Shown piece by piece: positions 15,124-23,415 of a DNA stretch of 48,083 nucleotides; positions within the stretch are counted from its first letter, which is position 1; each line of letters begins with the position of its first letter. The stretch spans positions 1-48,083 of the forward strand of contig NZ_AUHH01000033.1 of the NCBI RefSeq assembly GCF_000423085.1. Reading direction: 5' to 3'. Source of the DNA: Granulicoccus phenolivorans DSM 17626 = NBRC 107789 = JCM 15570. GTDB lineage: Bacteria > Actinomycetota > Actinomycetes > Propionibacteriales > Propionibacteriaceae. A program made the translations under genes and the position numbers. Below the pieces are notes generated by a model. The model saw nothing but the letters and a program-made list of their open reading frames with translations, was not told the DNA's origin and did not search any database.

Positions 15124-16641
15124 TCAGCCGACCGCCGCGGCGTACAGCTTCGCCGACCGCTCGGCGACCCGCTGCCAGTGCGCGCGGTGCGCCGGGTCCG
15201 GGATCCGGGCCTCGTGCAGCGGCGGCGGCGCCGGTTTGTACGCCGGGTCGACCACGGCACTGGCCAGCAGGGCGGTCCCGCGCAGGGTCGAGCGTTTGAA
15301 CGTGGCCGGCAGCACCGGGCGGTCGAGCGCATCGGCGAGCAGCTGGGTCAGCCCCGGCACATCCTGGGACACCCGACCGGCGCAGACCACCCGGGTCACC
15401 TCCCCCGCCGCCTGCTCCAGCTGGGCGCCGACCCGGGCGTAACTCGCGATCACGCCCTCCAACACCCCGCGCGTCATGCTGTTCGAGTCGGTGGCCGCGC
15501 CGACCCCGTCGAACAGGGCCCGGGCGTTCCCGGCCCACCCGGTCGAGCGCTCGCCGGACAGGAACGGCAGCACCACCGGGGTGGCATCGGAGGCGTCCCA
15601 TTCGGCGATCGTGGCCAGATCCTGGGTGAGCGCGAAGGTCCCCGTGGCCCAGCTCAGCGCCCGGCCGACATCGTTGAGGGCACCGCCGAGCAGGCACCGG
15701 GTGTCGTCGATCCGGTAGCACCACAGCCCGGTCGGCAGCACTTCCGGCATCCGCGGCAGCAGGACCCGCATCGCGCCGGAGGTCGCCATCGAGGTGACGA
15801 TCGTCGTCGCGTCGACCCCGCCGGAGCCGACATTGGCGGCCAGTCCGTCGGCGATCGGCGCGAACCAGCGGGCCTCCCCCAGCGCGGGCCAGCGCAGCGC
15901 CGACTGGCTCAGCAGGCCGAGCAGAGGTTCGTCCCCGATTCCGGACAGCCGTTCCGGGGCGATCCGGGCCAGCTCCAGCATCCGGGCCGACCATTGCCCG
16001 GTCCGCCGATCGAGCAGCCCGGTCCACGCGGCGGTCGCGGTCCCGGCGTACGCCCGCCCCAGCCACGCGCGATAGGCGTACTCCCCCAGCGAGATCCACT
16101 GCACCGTGCGGGCGAACTCCTCGGGGAAGGCCCGACGCAGCCAGCGGAACCGGGGCGTCAGGTAGGAGGTGTGCAGCCGCGCGCCGGTCAGCTGTTGCAC
16201 TTCGGCCTCGTCGACCTCGGTCCGCAGTTGGGCCAGGTCGTCGGCGCTGCGGGAGTCGGCGTACGTGAAACACGGGGTGGTGGCCCGGCCCTCGGCGTCG
16301 ATGCCGACCAGCGAGGTCGCGAAGGTGTCCAGGGCGACCGCGACGATCCGGTCCCGGACCGCCGGGTGGGTCACCACGACGTCGAGGATCTGCGCCAGTT
16401 CGGCGGTCACCTGCTCGGCATCGATCGTGGCCGAGCCGTCGGCGCCGACGGTGAAGCTGTGCGGCAGCTTGTGCCGGAAGCCGCGCACCGGGACCCCGCG
16501 CAGGTCGTGCAGGCCGCCGCGCGAGGCGGTCGACCCCACATCGAGGGCCATCACCAGCGGGCCCTCGGCCTCGTCGATCGGGACCGCGAACTCCGTCCGG
16601 TCGTTCGGCCGGGGTCCGGCCAGCGGACTCTTGCCCATCAT
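15124..16641 (-). CDS. FGGY-family carbohydrate kinase
   Basis: A 505-aa sugar kinase of the FGGY fold, nearest in style to gluconokinase/xylulokinase-like enzymes. The N-terminal phosphate-binding strand is MALDVGSTASRGGL at about 31-44. The second domain has a GSGG/TSMATSGAMR segment (about 271-289, probable nucleotide site) and LPFLSGERSTGW near 355. The substrate cannot be fixed from sequence, and there are no neighbouring sugar genes. The gene starts ATGATG after AGGGGGA. The second ATG (16638) has the better spacing, but the difference is one residue. It is convergent with the transporter gene. Confidence 0.88.
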   Translation of the reverse strand: MMGKSPLAGPRPNDRTEFAVPIDEAEGPLVMALDVGSTASRGGLHDLRGVPVRGFRHKLPHSFTVGADGSATIDAEQVTAELAQILDVVVTHPAVRDRIVAVALDTFATSLVGIDAEGRATTPCFTYADSRSADDLAQLRTEVDEAEVQQLTGARLHTSYLTPRFRWLRRAFPEEFARTVQWISLGEYAYRAWLGRAYAGTATAAWTGLLDRRTGQWSARMLELARIAPERLSGIGDEPLLGLLSQSALRWPALGEARWFAPIADGLAANVGSGGVDATTIVTSMATSGAMRVLLPRMPEVLPTGLWCYRIDDTRCLLGGALNDVGRALSWATGTFALTQDLATIAEWDASDATPVVLPFLSGERSTGWAGNARALFDGVGAATDSNSMTRGVLEGVIASYARVGAQLEQAAGEVTRVVCAGRVSQDVPGLTQLLADALDRPVLPATFKRSTLRGTALLASAVVDPAYKPAPPPLHEARIPDPAHRAHWQRVAERSAKLYAAAVG

Positions 16642-16723
16642 TCCCCCTGTTCGGCGGCCGGCATGATCCCCTCAGCGTACGGGCGCCGGTCGGCGGGGTT
16701 GCGACCGGGCGGGCCGGACGGGG

Positions 16724-16729
16724 AAGAAT
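16724..16729 (+). promoter_or_regulatory. -10-like hexamer AAGAAT, leaderless arrangement
   Basis: AAGAAT ends exactly 6 nt before the ATG at 16736 and no ribosome-binding site is present. This matches seven other genes here. Confidence 0.5.
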
Positions 16730-16735
16730 GCGGAT

Positions 16736-17263
16736 ATGGCAGTGTATTCAGCAGGGTTGCTGGGCTACCGCGTGGGCCCGGCCGGTCCGGAGGTCTTCAT
16801 CGCGCACATGGGCGGGCCCTTCTGGGCGCGCAAGCAGCAGCATGCCTGGACGGTCCCGAAGGGGATGTACGACCCCGCTGAGGAGACCCCGGCTGCTGCG
16901 GCCGAGCGCGAGTTCGCCGAGGAGATCGGCGTACCGGCACCCGACGGCGACCGACTGGACCTGGGCGAGATCAAACTGTCCGGCGGCAAACGCCTGCGCA
17001 CGTACGCCGTGGCCGCACCCGATCTGGCCTTCGTGGCGAGCAATACCTTCGAGGTGGAATGGCCGCGCGGGTCGGGCCGGGTCCGGGAGTATCCCGAGGT
17101 CGACCGGGCCGAATGGGTCAGTCTGGAAACCGCCGCCGACCGGCTGGTCAAGGGACAGCTCCCGTTGCTGGACCGGCTGCGGACCGCCCTGGCTGCCCGG
17201 CCCGGGGACCCGGAGGGCGCGAGTCGGCCGAGCGAGGGTCTGGAAGAATCCCCGGAACCCTGA
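16736..17263 (+). CDS. Nudix hydrolase
   Basis: A 175-aa Nudix-fold enzyme that cleaves a nucleoside diphosphate linked to another group; the substrate is unknown. The Nudix box lies at about 43-66, ending REFAEEIGV with the metal-binding glutamates E59, E62 and E63. The first part has one residue more than the canonical spacing. The N-terminal SAGLLGYRVGPAGPEVFIAH resembles predicted NTP pyrophosphohydrolases of actinobacteria. The last 30 residues are disordered-looking Pro/Glu-rich. The start is at ATG 16736, placed 6 nt after a -10-like hexamer. The GNAT gene follows after 13 bp and is probably co-transcribed. Confidence 0.9.
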   Translation: MAVYSAGLLGYRVGPAGPEVFIAHMGGPFWARKQQHAWTVPKGMYDPAEETPAAAAEREFAEEIGVPAPDGDRLDLGEIKLSGGKRLRTYAVAAPDLAFVASNTFEVEWPRGSGRVREYPEVDRAEWVSLETAADRLVKGQLPLLDRLRTALAARPGDPEGASRPSEGLEESPEP

Positions 17264-17276
17264 TGTTGTGGATGCC

Positions 17277-17576
17277 ATGAGCCAAAACACCACGCAGACC
17301 GATCCCGTCTTCACCCGCAACGAGGCCAAGCATCGGTTCGAGGCGCAGGTCGAGGGGAAGGTCGCCGGGGTCCTGACCTATGTCCACACCGACGGCGTCT
17401 TCGATCTGCAGCACACGATCGTGGAGAAGGAATTCGGCGGCCGCGGCATCGCCGGCGGCCTGGTCCGCCACGTCCTGGACGGAATCCGCCAGTCCGGCGA
17501 GAAGATCATCCCGACCTGCCCCTACGTCAAGAGCTGGCTGGACAAGCACCCCGACTACGCCGATCTGGTCGCCTGA
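17277..17576 (+). CDS. Small GNAT-fold N-acetyltransferase (YidJ/PF14542-like)
   Basis: A 99-aa single-domain protein of the minimal GNAT type. It contains the acetyl-CoA loop GGRGIAGGLVRHVLD (about 59-73), then IIPTCPYVKSWLDKHPDY near the C terminus, a segment typical of the family. The acceptor is unknown. The start at ATG 17277 gives the usual length; the stretch upstream belongs to another frame of the Nudix gene. No strong ribosome site is seen. It follows the Nudix gene by 13 bp on the same strand and converges on the next gene. Confidence 0.88.
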   Translation: MSQNTTQTDPVFTRNEAKHRFEAQVEGKVAGVLTYVHTDGVFDLQHTIVEKEFGGRGIAGGLVRHVLDGIRQSGEKIIPTCPYVKSWLDKHPDYADLVA

Positions 17577-17589
17577 GCCGGGAGCCGAC

Positions 17590-18336
17590 TCACCCGAACC
17601 GGACGTCGGTGTCGCTCACCTGCAGGTGCAGCGCCCGCTCCGGCCCGAAGTGCAGCGTCGCCCGATCGGGCCGGTCGGCATCCAGCCCGGTCAGCGGCAG
17701 GCTGTACCACCGGGCGTACGCCCGGATCATCCCGGCCGCCCCGCCCCCGGCGCGGTGCAGGGTCCGGGTGAGCAGGTCGGCGAACCGGTCCGGATCCGGC
17801 TGCGCCCACGGCACCGCCTCGTCGTGGATGGACAGGAACGATCTGCCGTCGGCATGGGGCAGGGAGAACAGCGCTTTGGGCCGCAGCAGCGTGAACGCCA
17901 GATAGGACACCGGCCAGGTGGCCTCGGGCTGCCCGGGCACCAGCGGGATCGGGAACAGCGGCGTCCGCAGTTGCCAGAACTCATCCTGCCGGGGCGCCTG
18001 ATCCCGCAGCCAGGTCGCCGCCTCGGTCCAGCCGGCCGTCTCCGAAGTGGCGAAGCCGGGATTCGCCCACGCCCACAGCCAGGTCCGCGACGTGTTCGAC
18101 ACCGACCCGAGCCACTGCACCCGGATCGGGTGCTCGTCGAAGTAGATGACCGGCTCGGTGTCGTCGCTGTGATAACGCTCGAAGGGACCCAACCAGTCGA
18201 AGAAGTGCGCCTGCGCCTCATTGACCACCAGGGCATGGTCGCGGGCCACCTCAAGCAGATGTCGATGGTCGGGGTCGGGCCGGGCCGGAGGCTGCGGATC
18301 GGTCGGGTCCGGATGGGGCGGGTGCGGATCGAGCAT
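17590..18336 (-). CDS. Uncharacterised protein, cytoplasmic
   Basis: A 248-aa protein that I cannot assign with confidence. It opens with a Pro/Asp-rich stretch (about 1-22), then a mixed alpha/beta region rich in Trp and Phe: HFFDWLGPFERYHSD, TWLWAWANPGF and YLAFTLLRPKALFSL. No membrane segment, signal peptide or metal motif is seen. The Trp-rich pattern recalls actinobacterial DUF proteins that measure or bind ligands, but this is only an impression. The start at 18336 is preferred because GGGAAGG lies 9 nt upstream; an ATG at 18345 abuts it. It is divergent from the Lon-domain gene. Confidence 0.7.
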   Translation of the reverse strand: MLDPHPPHPDPTDPQPPARPDPDHRHLLEVARDHALVVNEAQAHFFDWLGPFERYHSDDTEPVIYFDEHPIRVQWLGSVSNTSRTWLWAWANPGFATSETAGWTEAATWLRDQAPRQDEFWQLRTPLFPIPLVPGQPEATWPVSYLAFTLLRPKALFSLPHADGRSFLSIHDEAVPWAQPDPDRFADLLTRTLHRAGGGAAGMIRAYARWYSLPLTGLDADRPDRATLHFGPERALHLQVSDTDVRFG

Positions 18337-18410
18337 GGGGCCCATCCTTCCCGGTCCCGGGTCACCCGGCGCCCCGATGCCCACACCGACGTGCGGGCGC
18401 CGGGATGTGT

Positions 18411-18416
18411 CACACT
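18411..18416 (+). promoter_or_regulatory. -10-like hexamer CACACT, leaderless arrangement
   Basis: CACACT ends exactly 6 nt before the GTG at 18423 without a ribosome-binding site. This supports GTG 18423 over ATG 18405 as the start. Confidence 0.45.
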
Positions 18417-18422
18417 CGCCCT

Positions 18423-19079
18423 GTGTCTGCCGATCGCTACCTGCCGCTGTTTCCGCTGGGGCAGGTGCACTTCCCCGAGGTGCCCCTGCAACTGCGGTTG
18501 TTCGAGCCCCGCTATCTGACCCTGTTGGAGGATCTGCTCGCCCTGCCGGAGCCGGAACGCACCTTCGGGGTCGTCGCGATCCGGGTGGGGCAGGAGGTCG
18601 GAGATCAACCGACCGATCTGTTCCGGGTCGGGTGTGCGGTCCGGCTGGTCGATGTCGCCGACGGCCTGAATCATGCCCGGATCACCGCGATGGGGCTGTG
18701 GCGGTTCCGGATCACCGAGTTCCTCGATGATCCGCAGGTGCCGTACCGGACCGCGTCGGTGGAGCGACTGTCGGATCCGTCCGGCGCACCGGAAGCGGCG
18801 TTGCACGAGGCCGCCGCCCAGGTCCGCAATGCGCTGTTCGAGTACGCCGCGGCGATGGGCGGGCGGATCCCCGAGATCGAGGCCGAGCCGGCCCAGCTGG
18901 CGTACGCGGTGGCGGGGGCGTTTCCCCTCCCGGTCGCGACGCGGCAGGCGCTGCTGGAGGAGCCGAGCACCTATCGCCGGCTGGTCTCGCTGGTCAAACT
19001 GTTGCGCCGGGAGACCGATCTGGTGCACAACACCGGCACCGTGGCGTACCAGCCGCCGCCGGATCAGTCGCTGAACTAA
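18423..19079 (+). CDS. Lon substrate-binding (LAN) domain protein
   Basis: A 218-aa stand-alone protein of the Lon N-terminal domain family. It lacks the ATPase and protease parts. The N terminus YLPLFPLGQVHFPEVPLQLRLFEPRY is the family signature (residues about 5-30). A helical bundle follows (about 120-200), ending SLVKLLRRETDLV. Such proteins are thought to bind substrates or partners, but their role is unproven. The GTG at 18423 places the signature at residue 5 and lies 6 nt after a -10-like hexamer. Its stop codon overlaps the stop of the convergent Nudix gene. Confidence 0.88.
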   Translation: MSADRYLPLFPLGQVHFPEVPLQLRLFEPRYLTLLEDLLALPEPERTFGVVAIRVGQEVGDQPTDLFRVGCAVRLVDVADGLNHARITAMGLWRFRITEFLDDPQVPYRTASVERLSDPSGAPEAALHEAAAQVRNALFEYAAAMGGRIPEIEAEPAQLAYAVAGAFPLPVATRQALLEEPSTYRRLVSLVKLLRRETDLVHNTGTVAYQPPPDQSLN

Positions 19080-19720
19080 CGCCCGCGGCGCATCGTCGCG
19101 AGGATGTCGGTCGGCAGCGGCAGCGTCCGCTCGCGGTCCCAGGGCCGGTTCACCCCGGCGGAGCTGAACAGGTGGTCCAGCAGGCCCGCGGTGAACCCCC
19201 AGATGAACAGGCCCTCGGCGGCGAACCCGATCGTCTCGCCCCAGTCGCCGCGGACCATGAAGCGGTTGGCCGGATCGAGCAGTTCGGCGACCGGCACCCG
19301 GGCCGCCCGGCCCACCTCGATCGGGTCGGGGACCAGCTCGGTCGGCGCCGGCCACCAGCCGACCACCGGGGTGACCGCGTCATCGAGCGGGGTCAGGTAG
19401 AGCTGCGGCAGTTCGGCCAGGACGCGCACCCCGGTGACCCCGACCTCTTCCCAGGCCTCCCGCAGCGCGGTGGCGGTGGCGTCGGCATCACCGGGTTCGG
19501 TCCCGCCGCCGGGGAAGGCCACCTGGCCCGGCGCCCGGCGCAGGCTGCGGGCGCGTTCGGTCAGCAGCACGTCGACCCCACCGGGCCCTTCGCCGAACAG
19601 CATCAGGACCGCCGAGCGGCGGGTGGTCTGCGGGGGTGGCGTGAAATCGGCGAACCAGGCGGGGAACTCCGACCACAGCCGGGCGGGGGCCTGCTCCAGC
19701 CAGGCGGGTGGGGTGCTCAT
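19076..19720 (-). CDS. CoA pyrophosphatase-like Nudix hydrolase
   Basis: A 214-aa Nudix enzyme of the NudL/CoA-diphosphatase type, which would cleave CoA to phosphopantetheine and adenosine 3',5'-bisphosphate. It has the family extension LLTERARSLRRAPGQVAFPGG (about 62-82) directly before the Nudix box, followed by ALREAWEEVG. These two adjacent motifs are what distinguish CoA pyrophosphatases. The ATG start overlaps the stop of the upstream PadR-like gene by 4 bp (ATGA), so the two are coupled. The stop codons of this gene and the convergent Lon-domain gene share bases at 19076-19079. Confidence 0.9.
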   Translation of the reverse strand: MSTPPAWLEQAPARLWSEFPAWFADFTPPPQTTRRSAVLMLFGEGPGGVDVLLTERARSLRRAPGQVAFPGGGTEPGDADATATALREAWEEVGVTGVRVLAELPQLYLTPLDDAVTPVVGWWPAPTELVPDPIEVGRAARVPVAELLDPANRFMVRGDWGETIGFAAEGLFIWGFTAGLLDHLFSSAGVNRPWDRERTLPLPTDILATMRRGR

Positions 19721-20265
19721 GCCCCGCTCGGTCCCCAGTCGCCGGCCAGGATGCGTTGTCGGTAGTCCTCCAGCCAGCTCATCTCCCAGATCGAGCGGCG
19801 ATGGAGGTAGTCGTCCTTGGCGCGGGTGGCGTCGTCGCGGGTGCCCAGATCGGCCGATTGCAGGAACTCCTCCTGCCGGGCCTGCAGGCCCCGGATGCGT
19901 TCGGCGAGCAGGTCGGCGGCCTGCTCGGCGGGGAAGACCGGCAGGAACGGCAGCGCGGTGACGAAGCCCGAGCCGGAGGTCCACGACGCGTCGGTGATCC
20001 CCCGGGCGACCCGGCGGCGCAGTTCGGCGGTTCCCGCCTCGGTGATCCGCAGTTGCTCGTCGGCCCCCTGCCCGGCCCGCTGTACCCAGCCGGCGTTCTG
20101 CATGGTCAGCAGGTGGGAATAGATCGTGCCCTGCTGGGGGCCGCCGTGCTCGTAGCGGGATCCCGGGCCCAGCAGGACCTGCAGTTCGGCCAGCGTCCGC
20201 GGGTGGGCCGCGAGCAGCCCCAGAAACGGGAGGACCAACTCGTTGTCGTGGGCGAACTGCGTCAT
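19717..20265 (-). CDS. PadR-like winged-helix transcriptional regulator
   Basis: A 182-aa regulator. The N-terminal winged helix spans about 8-85: LPFLGLLAAHPRTLAELQVLL, then GTIYSHLLTMQNAGWVQRAG as recognition helix and wing, then LRITEAGTAELRRRV. The C-terminal half is a helical dimerisation domain with conserved-looking aromatic and acidic residues (SIWEMSWLEDYRQRIL). It is translationally coupled to the Nudix gene and may regulate it, though no operator was found. The TAAAGT hexamer 6 nt before the ATG suggests a leaderless message. Confidence 0.85.
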   Translation of the reverse strand: MTQFAHDNELVLPFLGLLAAHPRTLAELQVLLGPGSRYEHGGPQQGTIYSHLLTMQNAGWVQRAGQGADEQLRITEAGTAELRRRVARGITDASWTSGSGFVTALPFLPVFPAEQAADLLAERIRGLQARQEEFLQSADLGTRDDATRAKDDYLHRRSIWEMSWLEDYRQRILAGDWGPSGA

Positions 20266-20271
20266 GTGCCG

Positions 20272-20277
20272 ACTTTA
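20272..20277 (-). promoter_or_regulatory. -10-like hexamer TAAAGT, leaderless arrangement
   Basis: On the minus strand, TAAAGT is followed by CGGCAC and then the ATG at 20265. The spacing is exactly 6 nt and no ribosome site is present. Confidence 0.55.
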
Positions 20278-20297
20278 GGCCCGCAGGGTGCCCGGCG

Positions 20298-21254
20298 CTA
20301 CGCCGGGTCCTGCTCCCGGACCAGCCCCTCGGCGACCAGCAGATCGCCCGCGGTGTCGATCGTGACGTCCCGGTAGGACCTGCCGTCCGGAGCCCGGCGC
20401 CGGGAGAGGTAGGAGCCGTGGCCGAAATGCTTGAACGGGCCGAGCACGTGCTCGGTCACCCGGCCGTCGGCGACCCCGCGCTGCCAGCTGGAGTCCCGTG
20501 CCCAGGGCCGGCGTCCGGAGAAGGCGATCGGGGCCAGCGGGATCACCCCGTCCTTGGTCCCGATCAGTTGCCACAGGTGCTGCAGCCGGTCGATCCCCGG
20601 GTCGTCGGCGATCACCCCGCCCAGCGCCATCAGGTAGGTCGGGACGCCGGCCGCCGACAGGTACCAGGACGCCCCGGCCGCCATCTGGGCGCCGCCGCTC
20701 CAGCCCATGAACACCACCGGAATCTTGCTGCCCGGCTGGTAGCCGGCGCCGAGCAGGCCCTTCCAGACCGTACGCGCCACCCCCGCCGAGAACATCGGCC
20801 CGTACCGTCGGTCGGCGGAGACGAGCACCTGGATCACATTGCGCAACGAGACCAGTGCCGACAGGGCGCCGAAGCGCTTGCCCTTCAGGCTGATCAGAAA
20901 GCGCCACCACCACGCCGTCCGGCGCCCCTTCAGCAGGCCGCGGTTCTCCATGGCGTACGGGTAGATCTCGGTCACGATGCGCAGGTTGTCCCCGAAGCGC
21001 TTCGTGAGGCTGTCCAACAGCGGCAGTTCCGGCTTCGGGATGATGCTCGGTTCGGCGACGCCGACGCCGGAGAAGTAGACCAGGTAGCAGTCGGTCGGAT
21101 CGCCCGGTTCGGGGGTCAGGCTGCGCCGGTGTTCGATGCTGCGTCGGGTCTGTTCGGGACCGCGCCGGGCCCACCAGCTCAGGGTTTCCAGCGGCGCGGT
21201 GAGCAGCATCACGGTCAGGATCCCGAGCAGGGCGACCAGGATTCCCCAGATCAT
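20298..21254 (-). CDS. Membrane-anchored alpha/beta-hydrolase-like protein
   Basis: A 318-aa protein with one N-terminal membrane helix (about 2-24). The following domain has a hydrolase-like fold: the strand DCYLVYFSGVG (about 55-65), and a nucleophile elbow G184-W-S-G-G188 with S186 as candidate nucleophile. An APIAFSGRRPW stretch and a late GPFKHFGHGSYL could supply the histidine. I do not recognise a named family and no substrate can be given. Its ATG overlaps the stop of the upstream membrane-protein gene by 4 bp (ATGA), so the two probably act together at the membrane. Confidence 0.75.
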   Translation of the reverse strand: MIWGILVALLGILTVMLLTAPLETLSWWARRGPEQTRRSIEHRRSLTPEPGDPTDCYLVYFSGVGVAEPSIIPKPELPLLDSLTKRFGDNLRIVTEIYPYAMENRGLLKGRRTAWWWRFLISLKGKRFGALSALVSLRNVIQVLVSADRRYGPMFSAGVARTVWKGLLGAGYQPGSKIPVVFMGWSGGAQMAAGASWYLSAAGVPTYLMALGGVIADDPGIDRLQHLWQLIGTKDGVIPLAPIAFSGRRPWARDSSWQRGVADGRVTEHVLGPFKHFGHGSYLSRRRAPDGRSYRDVTIDTAGDLLVAEGLVREQDPA

Positions 21255-21970
21255 CGCTCGTCCTCCGGCTGCACGACGGTGACGCCGTCGACCACCAGCG
21301 GGCCGTCCAGGCGCTGGTCGAGTTCCTCGGGATCATCGCTGACGACCGCGCGCAGCAGAATTTCGCGGGAGTTGTGGTAGAGGTCGCGCCCGGTCACCCG
21401 GTACCAGATCACCTCGAGCAGCCGACCGGTCGGGGCCCGGACCAACTGGGTGACCAGGTACGTCACGACCCAGGTGCCCCCCGCCAGCAGGAGCCCGACC
21501 ACCGCTCCGACGCCGAGGAAGGTCGACACCACCTGCCACAGCAGCACGAAGCTCCACACCTGGGCGAGCCGCCCGAGCCAGGTCCCGATCCAGGGCACCA
21601 GTTCGAGGAAATGGAACAGGCGCGGCGCGCTGGCCACCGCCACCAGCCACAGGGCCAGGGCCAGCGACGGAGGCTCGGCGAGGGTCCAGCGGGCGATCAG
21701 CCACAGCACCACGGACTCCCCGATGGTGCTGGCCACGGCGTACAGACCGTTCAGCAGGGAACTGATCACCACGCCCGCGCCGTGCACCCGATTGACCGCC
21801 AGCACCACCGCGTGGCCGATCAGCGTGGAGGTCGCCACCAGCAGCACCAGGGTGAGTGTGAGGCTCCAGGTCCAATTGTCGTACGCCGGTCGCAGCCCAG
21901 CCAGATCGGAGCGCAGCAACCGGTCGATCAACGAACCGAGGTCAGTGAGCCACGTAACAACCTGATTCAT
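21251..21970 (-). CDS. Polytopic membrane protein, unknown, coupled to hydrolase gene
   Basis: A 239-aa protein with about five to six hydrophobic helices between residues 35 and 180 and a soluble C terminus of about 50 residues ending DGVTVVQPEDER. I see no transporter signature. Helices contain scattered Gly/Ser/Thr and two WxxG-type turns (VPWIGTWLGRLAQVW). It is translationally coupled to the membrane-anchored hydrolase (4-bp overlap), suggesting a partner or scaffold. GAGGACC lies just before the ATG at 21970 as ribosome site. Confidence 0.75.
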   Translation of the reverse strand: MNQVVTWLTDLGSLIDRLLRSDLAGLRPAYDNWTWSLTLTLVLLVATSTLIGHAVVLAVNRVHGAGVVISSLLNGLYAVASTIGESVVLWLIARWTLAEPPSLALALWLVAVASAPRLFHFLELVPWIGTWLGRLAQVWSFVLLWQVVSTFLGVGAVVGLLLAGGTWVVTYLVTQLVRAPTGRLLEVIWYRVTGRDLYHNSREILLRAVVSDDPEELDQRLDGPLVVDGVTVVQPEDER

Positions 21971-22000
21971 GGTCCTCGGTCGGGCTCCTCGTCTCGCCGG

Positions 22001-22693
22001 TCAGTGCTTCATGGCCTCCCAGGTGGTGGCGCGGTTGTCCTGGTTGGCCAGTTTGCCCAGCAACTGGATCTGCTTCAGCAACTCGGAGACTACCGACTCC
22101 AGTTGCTTGTGGGTGACTTTGGCATAGGTGCGTACGTAGTCGATGGAGTCAACGTTGGCGGCCTCGGCCACCAGCATATGGGCCTCGGTCTGCGCATCGG
22201 TGACCAGCCGGTCGGCCAGGTTCTGCGCCTGCAGCAGGATCTGCGAGGCCTGCGCGCCGTCGCTGAGGTTGCCGGCGGACGCCACCGGGGCGGGCATCGC
22301 GTGCGCCTCGAGCTGCTTCTCCGCCCGGGCGGCATTGCGGCGGGAGACATCGAGTTGGCGGCGCAACTGCTCGTTCTGCGCGCGGAGATCCTGGTTCTCG
22401 GCCTGCAGGTCCTCGACCGCGTCGGCGACCTCGGTGAGGTAGTCGGTGACCTCCTCCACGGCGTACCCGCGCATCCGGACCGGGAACTCCATCGTCCGGA
22501 TCACCTTGGGGCGAATCTGGTCCGACGCCCCTGGCCCGCCGGTCCGGGCGGTGCTCCCGCTGGCGGCACTCGCCCCGGTGGCGGTACTCCCGGCGGTGGC
22601 GGCACTCGCTCCGCCGGCCGCGGCCGGCTTGTCGGTGGCGTCCTTCGGAGCGTCCGGCTCCGACTTCTCGCCCAACTTCTGGTTTTCGGCCAC
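22001..22693 (-). CDS. DivIVA-domain-like coiled-coil protein
   Basis: A 230-aa protein. The N terminus is a low-complexity Ala/Thr/Ser/Gly/Lys linker (about 1-60). The motif EFPVRMRGYAVEEVTDYL (about 68-85) is close to the DivIVA/Wag31 membrane-binding signature FPxxxRGY followed by a dyad. A long coiled coil follows (about 85-130), then a helical C-terminal region. DivIVA proteins recruit cell-wall machinery to curved membranes. The placement of the domain after an N-terminal linker is unusual. The GTG start is preceded by AGGAG at good spacing and sits 1 nt after the stop of the YceI gene, so the two form an operon. Confidence 0.82.
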   Translation of the reverse strand: MAENQKLGEKSEPDAPKDATDKPAAAGGASAATAGSTATGASAASGSTARTGGPGASDQIRPKVIRTMEFPVRMRGYAVEEVTDYLTEVADAVEDLQAENQDLRAQNEQLRRQLDVSRRNAARAEKQLEAHAMPAPVASAGNLSDGAQASQILLQAQNLADRLVTDAQTEAHMLVAEAANVDSIDYVRTYAKVTHKQLESVVSELLKQIQLLGKLANQDNRATTWEAMKH

Positions 22694-22694
22694 C

Positions 22695-23279
22695 TCAGGC
22701 TCCTGCACTCTTGAGCACTTCGTCGATGCTCTGCTCACGTACGGCACTGATGCTGTACTCGATCGTGATCCGCTCAGACACCAGCACACCACCGGTGTCC
22801 AGCGGGACATTCCATTTCAGCCCGAAATCCTGCCGATTGATCCGGCGGCTGCCTTCGAAACTGGCCCGCTCCACCTTGCTGAGCGGGTCGTACTGGACGC
22901 CCAGAAAGTCCATCGGCAAGGAAATACTGCGGGTGACGTCCCGAATGGTCAGATCCCCCTGAATCAGCAGGGAATCCTCGTCGACCTCATCGACCCCGGT
23001 GCTGACGAAGGTCATTTCCGGCCACCGCTGCACATCGAAGAAGTCGGCGCTGCGCAGGTGCTGATCGCGCTGCTCCTGGTTGGTCTCCACGCTGGCCACC
23101 CGGACCTTCGCGGTGACCGAGGACGCCGCCACGTCATCGGCATTGGCATCGATGCGAATGTCGAAGTCGGTGAATTTGCCGCGGATTCTGGTCACCACCG
23201 CGTGGCGAGCCACGAAGCCGAGCGTGGAATGGGCCGGGTCGGCGATCCAGATTCCCGATAAGGAACTTGCGTACGGCAT
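22695..23279 (-). CDS. YceI family protein
   Basis: A 194-aa lipocalin-like beta-barrel protein of the YceI family, which binds polyprenyl or other isoprenoid lipids in characterised members. Hallmarks are WIADPAHSTLGFVARH (about 11-26), FTDFDIRIDANADD, the RDQHLRSADFFDVQRWPEMTF block (about 71-91) and the late NRQDFGLKWN. No signal peptide is seen, so this copy is probably cytoplasmic, like many actinobacterial ones. It precedes the DivIVA-like gene by 1 nt. The upstream start region is divergent from the nitroreductase-like gene. Confidence 0.93.
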   Translation of the reverse strand: MPYASSLSGIWIADPAHSTLGFVARHAVVTRIRGKFTDFDIRIDANADDVAASSVTAKVRVASVETNQEQRDQHLRSADFFDVQRWPEMTFVSTGVDEVDEDSLLIQGDLTIRDVTRSISLPMDFLGVQYDPLSKVERASFEGSRRINRQDFGLKWNVPLDTGGVLVSERITIEYSISAVREQSIDEVLKSAGA

Positions 23280-23400
23280 CGCGGAACTTTCTGTCGAGGG
23301 AAGTGACTGCTTGTCCGACGTTACCGTGCCCGACCCCGCGCGGTAAGGGCGGGTCGAACCGGTTCTGGTCGGTTCGCAATGGCCGGTCGCGGCGGAGCAT

Positions 23401-23406
23401 TAGGCT
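23401..23406 (+). promoter_or_regulatory. -10-like hexamer TAGGCT near start codon
   Basis: TAGGCT lies 9 nt before the ATG at 23416 with only a weak GAGCG between them, so a leaderless or near-leaderless message is likely. Confidence 0.4.
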
Positions 23407-23415
23407 GAGCGAATC

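Noticed and set aside
16728-17576. A fused Nudix-frame/GNAT protein of 282 residues starting at 16728
   Set aside because: The first 183 codons are an off-frame reading of the Nudix gene. The GNAT domain starts cleanly at 17277.
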